A DNA stretch of 64,000 nucleotides from Megascapheus bottae. Its lineage: Eukaryota; Chordata; Mammalia; Rodentia; Geomyidae. The stretch spans positions 55,855,001 through 55,919,000 of the forward strand of contig JANJXV010000013.1 of assembly GCA_024803745.1 (NCBI GenBank). Reading direction: 5' to 3'. A program made the position numbers and the translations under genes. The number at the start of each line of letters is the position of its first letter. Within the stretch, counting starts at the first letter, position 1. Positions 32,178-42,632 of the stretch are shown here, piece after piece. The notes under the pieces are model-generated. The model had not been told where the DNA came from and did no database searches. It saw only the letters and a list, made by a program, of their open reading frames with translations.

Positions 32178-33231
32178 TTTGGATACACAATGCTCTCTGC
32201 CCTTGACTTTTGTCCAGGAAACTCAAGAGCCATTCCCGAACATGGCCGGTCAGTGGTGTGCAGTCTGCGCTGGGCACTTGCAGGTGACTGGTGGGACAGA
32301 ATGTACCGAGCCCAGGAAGGGTTCCCCAGGCCTCATCTCCCCTTGAGTGTGCTCATGCATGTGCACATATGTTCATGCTCATGTTGACTCGTGCATGTGC
32401 TATTTCTGAGACCCCCTCGAGTGAATGCCTGTGGGGTTTATGCATTGTGTGCAGAACACATGTGCATTTGCTTGTGTGTGCATACAGGCATGGGTGCCGT
32501 GTGTGTTTGTGTGTCGGTATGTGTGCTTGTGAGTGCATTGGTGTTTGCATGACTTTGTGAATCACACAAGTGGTGTTGTGGATTTGCCTCTGCTGTGTGT
32601 ACACATGTGTATCTGTGCTTACATAAGGTTGCATGTGCACACATGTGAATGTGTCCCTGTGGGAGAGAGAGGGAGATAGAGAGAGAGAGTACTATGGTCC
32701 TGCCTTCCCAACAATCTCTAACAGCCTTCAGAGCCAGTCCACTCAGCTCACAGCTCAGAAGATTAGTATTTAGGGTTCACAGAACTCAAATTCCCCAAAA
32801 CTTTCTGAGGCACAACCTTGGGATGTCGGTATTTTCATGTGAGCAAGGGGCCAGTAAGGCAGTCCATCCCTTCCACTGGGGACAGTCTCCTCCGTGCTTC
32901 TGGGTGGCATCAAGGCTCTCTCCTGGCCCAGGGAGATGCCACCAAACCAGCAGCAGCTTCTGGCTCCCTCAAGTCTGGTGGCCCCAGCCTTGCCCCCTAG
33001 AGAATGGCAGCTCAACAGCACAGCTCCAAAGCTGACTCCTCCTTGGACGCGTAGAGGCCCAGGGAGGATGCCTCTGTGGTCACCATTGCCGGGCCCCACC
33101 CCAAGGGCCCAGAGGCCCACAGACATGGGGTCCTAGCTTCGCTTAGCAAATGAGGGCCCTGGACATGTTCCTTGCAGCACTGCTGAGCCTGTGCTCAGCT
33201 CCTGCTACCACGAGAGACCAGCAGGAGAGCA

Positions 33232-33350
33232 GGACCAAGCCTGCGACTCATGCCTGGAACCCTAAGCTACTCAGTGGCCCAGATCTGAACATCCTGGTCT
33301 GAGGCAAACCCAGGCAGAAAAGTCCAGCTGACCAGTTCAAAGCCGGAGGT
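33232..33350 (+). mobile_element. SINE head fragment
   Basis: A diverged 7SL-like head ('gcgactcatgcctggaaccc', 'gctactcagtggcccagatc') is cut off by the next element. Confidence 0.65.
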
Positions 33351-33351
33351 G

Positions 33352-33560
33352 GAGGACTGGAGGTGTGGCTTAGTGGTAGAGTGCTTGCCTAGCATGCATG
33401 AAGCCTTGGGTTCAATTCCTCAGTGTCATATAAACAGAGCTGGAAGTGATGCCATGGCTCAAATGGTAGAGTGCTAGCATTGAGCAAAAGAAACTCAGGG
33501 ACAGTGCCCAGGCTCTCAGTTAAAGTCCCAGAACTGGCAAAAAAAAAAAAAAAAAAAAAA
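33352..33560 (+). mobile_element. ID-headed SINE with A-tail
   Basis: The ID head 'tagtggtagagtgcttgcct' and its B box 'gggttcaattcc' are followed by the shared right half ('atggctcaaatggtagagtg') and a 20-A tail. Confidence 0.88.
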
Positions 33561-33619
33561 TAGCCAGAGGTGGAGCAGTGGCTCACCAGGTTCCACCATG
33601 AGTTTAAAAAAAAAAAAAA

Positions 33620-33877
33620 AGTGAAGCTGGGCATGGTGGCTCACACCTGTAATTCTAGCTACTCCGCAGGCTGAGATCTGAGGATCAAAGTTCAAAGCCA
33701 GCCAGGGCACAGAAGGACCTGAGACTCTATTTCCAATTAACCTCTAGAAAACAGGAAGTGGAGCTTGGCTCGAGGGTAGGGAGGTAGCCTTGAGCTGAAG
33801 CGCTCAGGGACCTGGGGACCCAGGCCAAGTTCAAGCCCCATGACCAACACCAAAAAGTGTTAGAGCACCAGCCATGA

Positions 33878-33917
<40 letters not shown>
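33620..33917 (+). mobile_element. SINE, 7SL/B1-like plus right half, ending in (GA)n
   Basis: The head 'gggcatggtggctcacacct' gives a clean 7SL-like start. The tail end carries an (AG)n run of about 18 repeats at 33882-33917. Confidence 0.85.
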
Positions 33918-33919
<2 letters not shown>

Positions 33920-34621
33920 AGCTCAAATGGTAGATCCTTGAACACAGAGACTCGGGGACAGTATCCAGGAGCTGAGTTTAAGCTGCAGTACAGGAAACAA
34001 TAAATTAATTCATTAAATGCAGGGGACAGAGGAACATGTCTGCCGGCTGGTGTTACACACCACATCACCATCTCACGGGTGGCAGGGAGGGGCCGCTCTT
34101 CTGCTTTTAGATGAACTTCCTGTGGAAATCCCTGGCCTGGGCTGGGAGCGGCCACGGGAATCCCTGCGGCCCAGGCCTGTCCTCGCCATGCGGACTCACA
34201 GCCCCACCCTGGCAGGTGTCCATCATCCATCCACCCATCCATCACCCACATGCCAGCCTCCAGAAGACCACATGCCACCAGAGTGACTCACCCCGCCAGA
34301 AATCCCTTCAGGAAGGAGCACCGGGCGCCCAGCCAGGCTTGGAGGAGGAATCCAAATGAACTGAATGAACATGGGTGGTGGAGGATGGAGGATGGAGACA
34401 TGGGTGGAAAGGGAGGGTGGATGAGGGGTACGTGGGGGATGGGTAATGGATCAGTGGATTGGTGGATGGACCGATGGACGAGCGAATGGCAACTAGGCCT
34501 TTCTGCCTTTGAGCTTGCTGGACCTCAAGACTGAGCTGGCACATGCATTGGTGGAGGAGGAAAGGGGTGGATGGAAGATAAGCTCTGAGGACCCTGGCAG
34601 CAGCAAGCTGTCCACCCACTG

Positions 34622-34624
<3 letters not shown>

Positions 34625-34716
<92 letters not shown>
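34625..34716. repeat. (CT)n(CA)n compound microsatellite
   Basis: About 23 CT followed by about 22 CA dinucleotides. Confidence 0.97.
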
Positions 34717-34718
<2 letters not shown>

Positions 34719-35004
34719 GTTGGAGCTTGTGTAAGAAGGGCCACTTCCGGACCTGGCAGCCAGATGGTGAGTTCTCTGGGAGCCTGCAGGACAGGACATG
34801 CCACAGAGAAGAGAAAAGTGGCCTGGGTCGAGCCATCATCTCCGGCTGTTCCCTCCCCTCTTCCTCTCCCTGCCCTCCCTTCTCCCCCTTCTCTCTTCTC
34901 TCCTCTCTTGTCTCTATTCCTCTCTATCTCCCTCTCCCTCTCTCTGCCCTCCCCTTCCCTCCCACTCTCCTCTTTCTCTCTTTGCCCTCACTTTCTTTTT
35001 CTTT

Positions 35005-35466
35005 TCTGTCAGTTGTAGGGCTTCAGCTCTGGGCCTGAGCACTGTCCCTGAGCTCTTTTGCTCATGGCTAGTACTCTGCCACTTTGAGCCACAGCACCGC
35101 TTCCAGGTTTCTGGTGATTAATCAGTCTCACAGACTTTCCTGCCCGGGCTGGCTCTGAACTGCAATCCTCCGATCTCAGCTGAGTAGCTAGGATTACAGG
35201 CCTGACCTACCAGCACTGGGCTTTCTGCCATTATTATTATTATTTTGTGTGGGGGGTTATGGGTCTGTCCCTGAGCTCTTTCTGCTCAAGGCTAGCCCCG
35301 TACCCCTTGAGCCACAGCCTGACTTCCCATATTCTAGTGATTAATTGGAGATAAGAGTCTCCTGATGTTTAGTGCCCAGGCTGGCTTTGAACCAGATCTT
35401 CAGATCTTCAGATCTCAGCCTCCTGAGTATCTAGGATTAGAAGCGTGAGCTACCGCGCCTGGCTTC
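35005..35466 (-). mobile_element. Two tandem - strand SINEs (35005-35222, 35245-35466)
   Basis: Each has the right-half complement ('gcttcagctctgggcc'; 'ccttgagccacagcctg'), the middle block 'gtgattaat' and the 7SL-like end 'ctaggattacaggcc' or 'ctaggattagaagcg'. Confidence 0.83.
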
Positions 35467-36074
35467 TGTCATTACTTTTCGTGGCCCTATACCTACGTAC
35501 CCTAAGCTTCCACCAAGCCGCAGCTCCTCCAAGCCTCTCTCCCCTAGGGCCTCTGCCAGTGGCCCTTCTCAACACCCTGAACCCACTCTGCTGATTTTGC
35601 CACAGAAACCCAGCTGCCTGTCCGCCTCCTGTTGGTGGCTGCCGCCCTCTGCTGGTGTCCTGAAGAGCTGCACTTGTGTCCAGGGGCACACAGTCCTTTG
35701 TGCAGGTCAGTGGCTGATGGACCCCACAGCACGGCCAGCCCATCCTTCCGCAGGTCAGGAGCGAGGCCATTCCTACCTTCTACTGTGACAGGAGGCCCTG
35801 CCTGGTTTTCCAGGAGGCCATCTCCCTAGGTCTCCTTCATCGTACTGAGAAGTGGATGGGGTCCACTCACATATGCCCACAAGGTGTCTCTCTCCTCCCA
35901 GGCCTTCGTCTGCAGCCCACCTCTAAGTCTCCTCCGTTGTACAGCGGGGTGGCCGTGCAGCCAGTGGGCTGCTTGAGGACTGAGCTGTGATATCACAGGT
36001 TTGGGTTAGAATGTGGACATAACAGGTGGTATTTGGCAGCCCATCTGATCCAGGATACTCCTTCTTTGAAAGAA

Positions 36075-36154
36075 AGACAACGAAGGGAGGAAGGGAGGGA
36101 AAGAAGGAAAGAAGGAAGGAAGGAAGGAAGGAAGGAAGGAAGGAAGGAAGAAGG
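36075..36154. repeat. GGAA/GGGA purine tract abutting the 5' LTR
   Basis: (GGAA)n with GGGA variants runs up to the first base of the LTR. A similar GGGA/GGAA/GGCA tract resumes at 41946, on the other side of the provirus, so the element probably landed inside one tract. Confidence 0.9.
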
Positions 36155-36450
36155 TGTTGGGAGCCAGAGTGGAATCAAACTGTACTTTGATTTGCATCAG
36201 ATAATTGCTTGATTGTCTTATTGTTTTTTGGCCTTCTCCTGTTCAATTGATCTGAGATTTACCATATGAATGTGACCCCCAACAGTTCCCTGATTAACCA
36301 TCTGGATGTAACACCTGGCAGTGCCCTGGTTTCAAGAAGGGATATAAGCTTTGAGTTGATAATAAACGGGGCTGCAGTTTTTTTTGCCTGGGCTGCAGAC
36401 CTCCCGGACCCGACGTGTTTGTCTCTCTTCTATTTTTTCCAGTCCCTGCA
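36155..36450 (+). repeat. 5' LTR
   Basis: It begins TGTTGGGAGCC and ends ...CCCTGCA just before the primer site. A TATA box lies at 36343 (gggatataagc) and AATAAA at 36361-36366, close together as in short-R betaretroviral LTRs. The length is 296 bp. Confidence 0.93.
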
Positions 36451-36452
36451 AC

Positions 36453-36470
36453 TGGCGCCCGAACAGGGAC
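36453..36470 (+). promoter_or_regulatory. Retroviral primer binding site, tRNA-Lys(3) type
   Basis: The 18 bases tggcgcccgaacagggac are the complement of the 3' end of tRNA-Lys(UUU), the primer used by several betaretroviruses and lentiviruses. It lies 2 bp after the LTR end. Confidence 0.95.
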
Positions 36471-36575
36471 CCTGAAAATCTGGGACGACGGTGGAGGATC
36501 CCGCTGTGGTGAGTAACACATCGTAGGACTATTAAGAGAGGATCTTAAGAGAGTGTGTAGTCAGGAGTAAAAATT

Positions 36576-37733
36576 ATGGGTCAAACTCATAGCCATAGGT
36601 CATATGTACCGATTTTAACAGGCCTACTTGAAGCCCACGGAACGTGGGTGGAAAAAGGGGTGCTTCAGGGCTTCCTACAGTTTGTCGAGGAGGCATGCCC
36701 GAGGTTTATAGAGGAGGAATTCCAAAAAACCTGGCAGCGGATAGGAAAAAGAATTCAAGATTATTATAATGCATATGGCCCCGAAAAGACCCCAGTAGAG
36801 GCTATTAATGTATGGAATTTAGTAAGTGAATGCATAAATCCTCAACATGAGAATGCTGAACTTAATCTTGAATTAAGGGAAATTTATGAATTAAAGGACC
36901 CTTCTGAAAAACCTGAGGCTGAGCCATATGCCACAGCCCAAGAGAGTCTAAGTGAGATCTTGAAAAGGGAACAACAACCAGTAGATATTGAGTATCAGAA
37001 TTCAGATTTAAATATCAAGGAGGAAAGTTATGATGAGCCAATGGAGGACCGGATAGCTACGATGGAGAAGAAGTTAGAAGAAATCCTACATCTTCTATCG
37101 AAAATGGGGATAGAGCAGAGAGCCCCCCCAGAAGTTGGAAAGAAATATGACCCTCAGGCCACTATGGTGTCTGATTCTAAACCTTACCCCTCACACCCAC
37201 CGCCTCCGGCTGCAGCCTTACGGCCTCAATCCCTTTTTCAACCTTTAGGCAAGCCTAAAGGCCCTAGCAACAAGTCCCTTTTAACAGGCACTACAACCAG
37301 GCACAGTGCATCGCAATTAAACCTGACTCAGGCTGCTAGAGAGAGGGAAGATATTTCAGGGCCTCGATGCTTCCCTAGTTTAGTTGATCATGATGAACAA
37401 GTATACCATCAACCTGTTCCTGTTAAACTATTACAGGATTTAAAGAGTGCCTGCTCCCAATATGGGCCAACTGCCCCTTTTACTCAAGTAATATTGGAGG
37501 CCGCGTGTGCTGGTATTGCATGCCCAAATGACTGGAAGCGGCTTGCCAGAGCATGCCTGAGTGCAGGAGAGTACTTATTATGGGAGACAGAGTTCACTGC
37601 ACAGTGTCGGGCTAAAATTGAAACAAATAGGTCTAAGAACCTGCCTTACACTTTTGATCAGTTGATAGGAGAGGGAACCTATAAAAACACCGAAGATCAA
37701 TTGGGTTATGCAAAGAGGCCTATTTACAAATAA
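36576..37733 (+). pseudogene. gag: Retroviral gag remnant (matrix to capsid N-terminal domain), broken
   Basis: A 385-codon frame begins with Met-Gly, the usual N-myristoylation site of Gag. Residues 1 to about 95 look like a betaretroviral matrix domain (alpha-helical, with several Trp). Residues about 160-185 are a short charged helix, 200-245 are proline-rich, and about 285-385 match the capsid N-terminal domain. The frame stops at 37731-37733. Capsid-like reading resumes in another frame up to about 37810, consistent with a one-base loss in an A-run near 37710. The capsid C-terminal part and nucleocapsid are missing, so it cannot form normal particles unaided. Confidence 0.88.
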
Positions 37734-37810
37734 ATGCTGCGGCGAGAGAGGCTTGGAAAAGGTTACACAATTCCAATCGTACAAAAAATCTAGTAGAAGT
37801 TAAACAAGGA

Positions 37811-38605
37811 TGTCGAATAGTTAAAACTTGATCCAACTGTGTGCCCTTCTCACCAGCTCCTCATTTAGGTATAAATCCACGAGGACTGCTTTCTAATCAC
37901 ATTTGGCAGATGGATGTCACACATGTTCCATCATTTGGCCGATTAAAATATGTTCATGTTACTGTAGATACTTATTCTAATTTTATCCTGGCCACCCCCC
38001 TTGCTGGGGAAGCCACTAAACATTGTATTTCCCACTGCCTTCGCTGTTTTGCTGTGATGGGGATTCCCTCACAAATAAAAACAGATAATGGCCCTGGCTA
38101 TGCAGGCCGAGCATTTTAATCCTTCTGCCATTCCTATAATATCACTCATATTACAGGCATTCCTTACAATCCTCAAGGTCAAGGCATCGTGGAACGAGCT
38201 AATGGATTATTAAAACATCAAATTGCTAAAATACAGAAAGGAGAGTCGTATCCCGCTACCCCTGTGAATATACTTAATCATGCTTTATTTGTTTTAAATT
38301 TTTTGAATTTGGATTCAAATAATTTATCTGCTGCTCAGCGATTCTGGGAAAAAAGAGAGCAGCGTGCTTTTGCCTTAGTAAAGTGGAAGGATCCCCTAAC
38401 TGGTGCTTGGCATGGACCCGATCCTGTTCTAACCTGGGGTCGAGGGCATGTATGTGTTTTTTCACAAGGAGAAAATGACGCCCGCTGGCTGCCTAAACGC
38501 TGCGTTCGGATCGTGGAGAGTGACAGTGGCCATCCAAGCAGCGACTCACTGGGCCTACACCCCCAACCCTCCAGTGGTGCATCCTGCGACGTGGGAAGGA
38601 CCTGA
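37811..38605 (+). pseudogene. pol: Retroviral pol remnant: integrase only, with two in-frame stops
   Basis: From about 37811 the sequence reads as the end of the integrase zinc-binding domain, then the catalytic core (Asp in the MDVTH context, Asp in TDNGPG, Glu in the VERAN context) and the C-terminal domain. A TGA at 37829-37831 falls where a zinc-finger Cys codon would be expected, and a TAA at 38117-38119 splits the core between the second Asp and the Glu. Protease and reverse transcriptase are deleted: capsid sequence joins integrase at about 37810. Confidence 0.88.
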
Positions 38606-38720
38606 GTTATCTGTGCATGTCAATTGGGACTGCTACTGATCCACTTGTTCCACACATTCATATGAGCTGTGTTTCTCCTCCTTTTACTATTATGTAGGGA
38701 CCTTTTAACATATTCATTGA
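38448..38720 (+). pseudogene. env: Env-like 5' remnant overlapping the integrase end
   Basis: A 63-codon frame opens inside the 3' end of the integrase region, the position where betaretroviral env starts. It has a pro-rich, Trp-containing segment. After its stop at 38637-38639 weak env-like reading continues to about 38720, then decays. There is no transmembrane or fusion segment. The call rests on position and composition. Confidence 0.5.
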
Positions 38721-41593
38721 CTCTACACAATTTAATATGTGACAATTGTTCTTTTACAAATTGTATACTATTGAGATAAAGGATTGTTCTTTTAATTTTG
38801 TCTTTACCATCCCTCTTCTTAATAACCTTTTTTTGTAAAAGATGCCCAGGTGAAAAGCAAAGGCCTCCAGAGGTAAGTAGAAGTTGGCCGACCCCCTGTA
38901 TGTCTGTGTTTTGTTTTATTTTTTTATTTTATTTTATTTTATTTTTTTAAAAAAAGGGTGCACTGTGGGCCTAAAATAGAGGCCTGGGTGGTCAAGGGAC
39001 GCCTTGACCCCCCTTCCCCTTCTGAGTTTCTTGTCAATATCAAGGCATACCTGAGAGTCCCACCAGCAAGACATGTCTAAATCTAAAAATAGCTGTTTGG
39101 TGAAAACATTCATCTGAGCTCATTCTGTTAAGTGTATCTGATTGAGTCCAATTTTCTTGTTATATGTCAATGTCTGATTATTTAAAAGTCTCCGCTTCCC
39201 TGTCTTGTTCGTGTTACATATTTTTCCTTGTCCAGTTTTGTCTTTAAAATTGGTACTATTTCTAAGTATGGATCCTTATGGTTTTTCTGTGCGTACTCAA
39301 GCACACATCCTTGTTATTTATTTGAACATTTCTGGGCCTAGCATGGCCGCTCCCCCATGTCTGCAATTGTAACAAGCCCTGGAAAAAAAAATTCCAGCTA
39401 AGTTGCCTTGCAAAAAGTTTTGTTTTGAACCTGGTTCTCACCTGCAAGAGTAAAATTGGCAAAGCTCTCTTGACACAAACTTCTGGAAAATGAATGGCCA
39501 ATATTAATTTTGCGCGCTTTAAGATCATGAATGTGTGTGCGAATGGGTGTGAGTGAACATGTTCAAGGTTAAATTACCAGCATGCTGTATAAAACAATGG
39601 ATAAATTCATACTTAAACACAAAGGCAATTGGGTAAATCTAAGCTTAAAACTTCAAGAAAAATATTAGGTTTGAATGTTTTACAATGTCTCAAAGGACTA
39701 TTATGTTGTCTTAAAGAAAAACTGGTAAATATTTTTCTAGATCCTGAAATCTGCATTTTATTGCAAGGCATACAGCTGTTTACATTGTAAACATTGTATC
39801 CTGTTTAGCACAGAGGTGTTAGGGAATTTGGGATTTATTACTTTAAGTTAAAGTTTGGAAACATGTATTAGAGATTTAAATGTAAAATTGTTCATTAACG
39901 TCAGAAACTTTGCCTGTCTGTCTTTTCTTGCAAACTGACACTAGAAATCTGATGGTAAAATGTGGATAATGTGATTAGTATTTTAAAGGAATGTTTAAAG
40001 GTTTATCTCCATGCAATTGGGTGTATTTTAAAAAAGGAGAGGAAACTAAGTCCAGACTTAGGCTTTTGGTGCACTGATGTCTATAGTTCTTGCATTAGGG
40101 AAAAACTGTTATTTGAGTTTAAACTGTTGTTGGAGTTTTAGACAGTAATCTAAACTGCAAAAAAAAAAAAAAAAAGGGCCCTTTTCTAAAAGGCAAGAGG
40201 AGTGCCTTGAGCCCTAGGGGCCGGAAGGCAGAAGGAGTTCTTTGTGCCCTTAAAGGTTTTTCAATTGCAAGTAAAGGCTAAGGTATTAATTGTTTAAGCC
40301 AGTATCAGCAAGAGTTTTTAAGAACATTGGAAATGGGTTTCTGAACAAAATTTAAAAGTAAAGTCCTAAAGTTTTGTTTCTAAAAAAGAAGCAAGGAAAA
40401 TTAGGACTACCAAAGTAATTGCTTAATTGCTATTTCAGCTTGCTCTTGTAAGTTACCTTATAGCAACTTCCAGCTAGCCCATGGAGAAGAACAGCAATCC
40501 TTATTCAGATGTAACTTTTTGACTTTTACCAGGTTCTAGGTAAGCTCATGCTTAGAGACTATTTCTGTGTTGACCGCCTTGTTGCTTTAATTGGAGTAAC
40601 GTGGCCTTTTGTAGGACTCACTTATCTGAAAACTGCAGTTTTGAGCCAACCCCGGGCAAAGCAAAGTCCCTGTGAGACTGTGGTGTCTAATCTGCCAGCA
40701 GGATGCTGGGACAGAGTTGCTTTGGAGCTCGAAGTGGCAGAATGCTAGCTCTGAGCTGAAAAGCTGGGGGGAAGCACTCAGGCACCAAGCTCGGGACTCA
40801 CAGTGGCAGGGTGCTAGCCTTGAGCTGGAGAGCTGAGAGACAGTGCCCAGGCCCCGAGTTCAAGTACAGCAACCAACAAAGTGAAATGCCAATGCCATGT
40901 TTATCCCTGTGTGGAGAGACACTACTGGGACACGAAAGCCTCTGCTTGGATGGCAGAGATGGTGTCAGATCTTAGAGTCACTTGTGCTTGGCCACTCAAA
41001 TTAATCAGAGCCGGGAGGTCATAGAATAGTTTGTAAGCATGCCTTACTAATGCCCGTGCCTTTCATAACTGGGCAGGAACTTGTCAATCTTCTGTGATAG
41101 TGGGTAGTTTAAAGTCCTAATTGAGCGAATTTTTTATTTGACACCAGCCACAAATTCAGGAAAGTTTGTGGATCTGGGGCTTGTGTCTCTATTAACCTGT
41201 TTAGATCTGACAACTGAATCATTGTTAAGGTTGCAGAGATTTAGTTCCCCAGACAATCAAGAAAAAGCCTTGCAAATGGGTGCTAAGTAAGTTACACTAT
41301 TGTAGCCAAAGATGGTTTGTGCAGCTGTTAAATGTTAAATATGATCTCCAGTTTCGAGCAAATTATTGTTCCTGATATCTAATCCTTGCAACCCCTTGAT
41401 AAAACAGGCTAGGCTTCTTAAGGTCCCTGGTCAAGCACAGAGACAACGCCCCTGAGTCAGCTTGAAGAAGTCACAGAAGCTGAATCTCCGCCCATCAATC
41501 CCCTTTAGATGAAGGGACCAGTCATTTTTGGAAAGTGAGACAGGATAATTAGAGATAGTGGAAAGAATAGAAATTGCACTTGTGTTTCTTTTA
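38721..41593 (+). other. Non-coding interior of the provirus
   Basis: About 2.9 kb of AT-rich sequence has stops in all frames, where env would lie in a complete virus. It contains a T/A-rich run (38910-38955), an A-run (40159-40174) and a SINE insertion (about 40605-40885). Its origin is not recognised. Confidence 0.7.
40605..40885 (+). mobile_element. SINE copies inside the provirus
   Basis: Middle and right-half blocks ('gcaaagtccctgtgagactg', 'ctcgaagtggcagaatgcta', 'cagtgcccaggccccgagtt') are present twice over the right half. The 7SL-like head is poorly preserved. The location dates at least some SINE spread after, or within, this retroviral lineage. Confidence 0.65.
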
Positions 41594-41611
41594 AAATAAA
41601 GATGGGGGATA
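41594..41611 (+). promoter_or_regulatory. Polypurine tract for plus-strand priming
   Basis: The purine-rich 'aaaataaagatgggggata' lies directly before the 3' LTR, the expected place and composition. Confidence 0.8.
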
Positions 41612-41906
41612 TGTTGGGAGCCAGAGTGGAATCAAACTGTACTTTGATTTGCATCAGATAATTGCTTGATTGTCTTATTGTTTTTTGGCCTTCTCCTGTT
41701 CAATTGATCTGGGATTTACCATATGAATGTAACCCCCAACAGTTCCCTGATTAACCATCTGGATGTAACACCTGGCAGTACCCTGGTCTCAAGAAGGGAT
41801 ATAAACTTTGAGTTGAGAATAAACGGGGCTGCAGTTTTTTTGCCTGGGCTGCAGACCTCCCGGACCCCATGTGTTTGTCTCTCTTCTATTTTTTCCAGTC
41901 CCTGCC
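41612..41906 (+). repeat. 3' LTR
   Basis: It is about 97% identical to the 5' LTR, with TATA at 41800-41805 and AATAAA at 41818-41823. The terminal ...CTGCA of the 5' LTR reads ...CTGCC here, so the CA end is mutated or the boundary is blurred. Confidence 0.92.
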
Positions 41907-41945
41907 CCCTATTTCAGGAACCCTAATTTGCTGCCGGTAGGCCCC

Positions 41946-42115
41946 GGCAGGGAGGGAGGGAGGGAAGGCAGGCAGGCAGAAGGAAGGAGAAAAAAGGAAG
42001 GAGGGAGGAGGAAGAGAAAGAGGAAGGAGGGAGAAAGGGGCGGGGAAGAGTACCCGAAAAAAGAAAACGTTAACAGGAGAGAAGAGATGGAGGCAGGGAA
42101 CAAGAAGAAAAAGTA
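41946..42115. repeat. Purine-rich (GGGA/GGCA/GGAA) tract
   Basis: G/A-rich sequence of irregular 4-bp units, continuing the tract interrupted by the provirus. Confidence 0.8.
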
Positions 42116-42166
42116 ACCCGGGGAAGGTTGAGGCAATAGAAGAGTTCTGACCCGCCAGCCAGGCTA

Positions 42167-42366
42167 TCCAGCCTGCCCAGGGGGCTGAGTCCAGCCTGCC
42201 CAGGGGGCTGAGTCCAGCCTGCCCAGGGGGCTGGGAGTCCAGCCTGCCCAGGGGGCTGAGTCCAGCCTGCCCAGGGGGCTGGGAGTCCAGCCTGCCCAGG
42301 GGGCTGAGTCCAGCCTGCCCAGGGGGCTGGGAGTCCAGCCTGCCCAGGGGGCTGAGTCCAGCCTGG
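42167..42366. repeat. Minisatellite, 8 units of 23/28 bp, upstream of FADD
   Basis: Units have the core 'agcctgcccagggggctg' and alternate between 'agtcc' and 'ggagtcc' linkers. It ends about 575 bp before the FADD start codon. Confidence 0.93.
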
Positions 42367-42504
42367 AGCAGCCCGAGGGGAGGCTGTGAGGCTCCACCAC
42401 CGGAACTCCAGAGGCGGGGCTGTGGCTGGGAGGGCAGAGGGCCAGCCAGAGCCAGGAAGAGGGACCGCGCCCAGGCCTCGGGCTGCAGCCCCAGGCCCGG
42501 CGCG

Positions 42505-42632
42505 AGCGCGCACACACAAACACAGGCGCGCGCATGCACGCACACACAGGCGCGCGTGCACACACACAGGCGCGCGCGCACACACACAAACACAGGCACG
42601 CGCACGCAGGCACGCGCAGGCGCACTTTCCAC
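42505..42632. repeat. Alternating purine-pyrimidine (CG/CA)n tract, Z-DNA prone
   Basis: Runs of gcgcgcgcacacacac, gcgcgtgcacacac and similar extend over about 125 bp roughly 300 bp upstream of the FADD start codon. Such tracts favour left-handed Z-DNA. Confidence 0.85.

Larger units (their letters stand above)
31099..32195 (+). other. ANO1: ANO1 3' untranslated region (end inferred)
   Basis: After the stop the sequence becomes AT-richer with no frame. AATAAA motifs occur near 31476, 31691 and 32172. The last, in 'tttcaataaatttggatac', is the best candidate end, giving a UTR of about 1.1 kb plus the unknown gap length. Confidence 0.65.
32196..36074. other. Intergenic ANO1-retrovirus interval
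   Basis: No gene is seen. The interval contains a TG/CA-rich purine-pyrimidine alternating stretch (32350-32660), a cluster of + strand SINEs (33232-33862), (GA)n, a GGAT-type tract (34375-34495), (CT)n(CA)n and two - strand SINEs (35005-35466). Confidence 0.75.
36155..41906 (+). mobile_element. Endogenous retrovirus, class II (betaretrovirus-like), internally deleted, with two LTRs
   Basis: The 5.75-kb provirus has two LTRs starting TGTTGGGAG, a tRNA-Lys type primer site, a leader, a gag frame beginning Met-Gly, an integrase remnant, an env-like remnant and a polypurine tract. Protease, reverse transcriptase, RNase H and most of env are absent. By hand the LTRs differ at about nine positions and one T-run length in 295 bp, roughly 3%, so the insertion is fairly young. 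It cannot replicate alone; frameshift and stops also break the coding parts. By structure it resembles non-autonomous rodent elements of the ETn type, though I cannot assign a named family. No clear 6-bp target duplication is seen. Confidence 0.93.

Noticed and set aside
33352..33425. tRNA gene (A box 'tggtagagtgcttgcct', B box 'gggttcaattcc')
   Set aside because: It is the head of an ID-type SINE, one of many copies with the same right half and A-tail. The cloverleaf is not maintained.
36576..38639. Domesticated (host-co-opted) gag or integrase gene
   Set aside because: The gag frame ends inside the capsid after a frameshift, and the integrase has two stops. LTRs only about 3% apart indicate simple recent decay, not selection.
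41901..41945. A second primer-binding-site and leader remnant after the 3' LTR (tandem provirus trace)
   Set aside because: The resemblance (caggaaccctaatttgctg against cagggaccctgaaaatctg) is short and needs gaps. It is not enough to claim a tandem structure.
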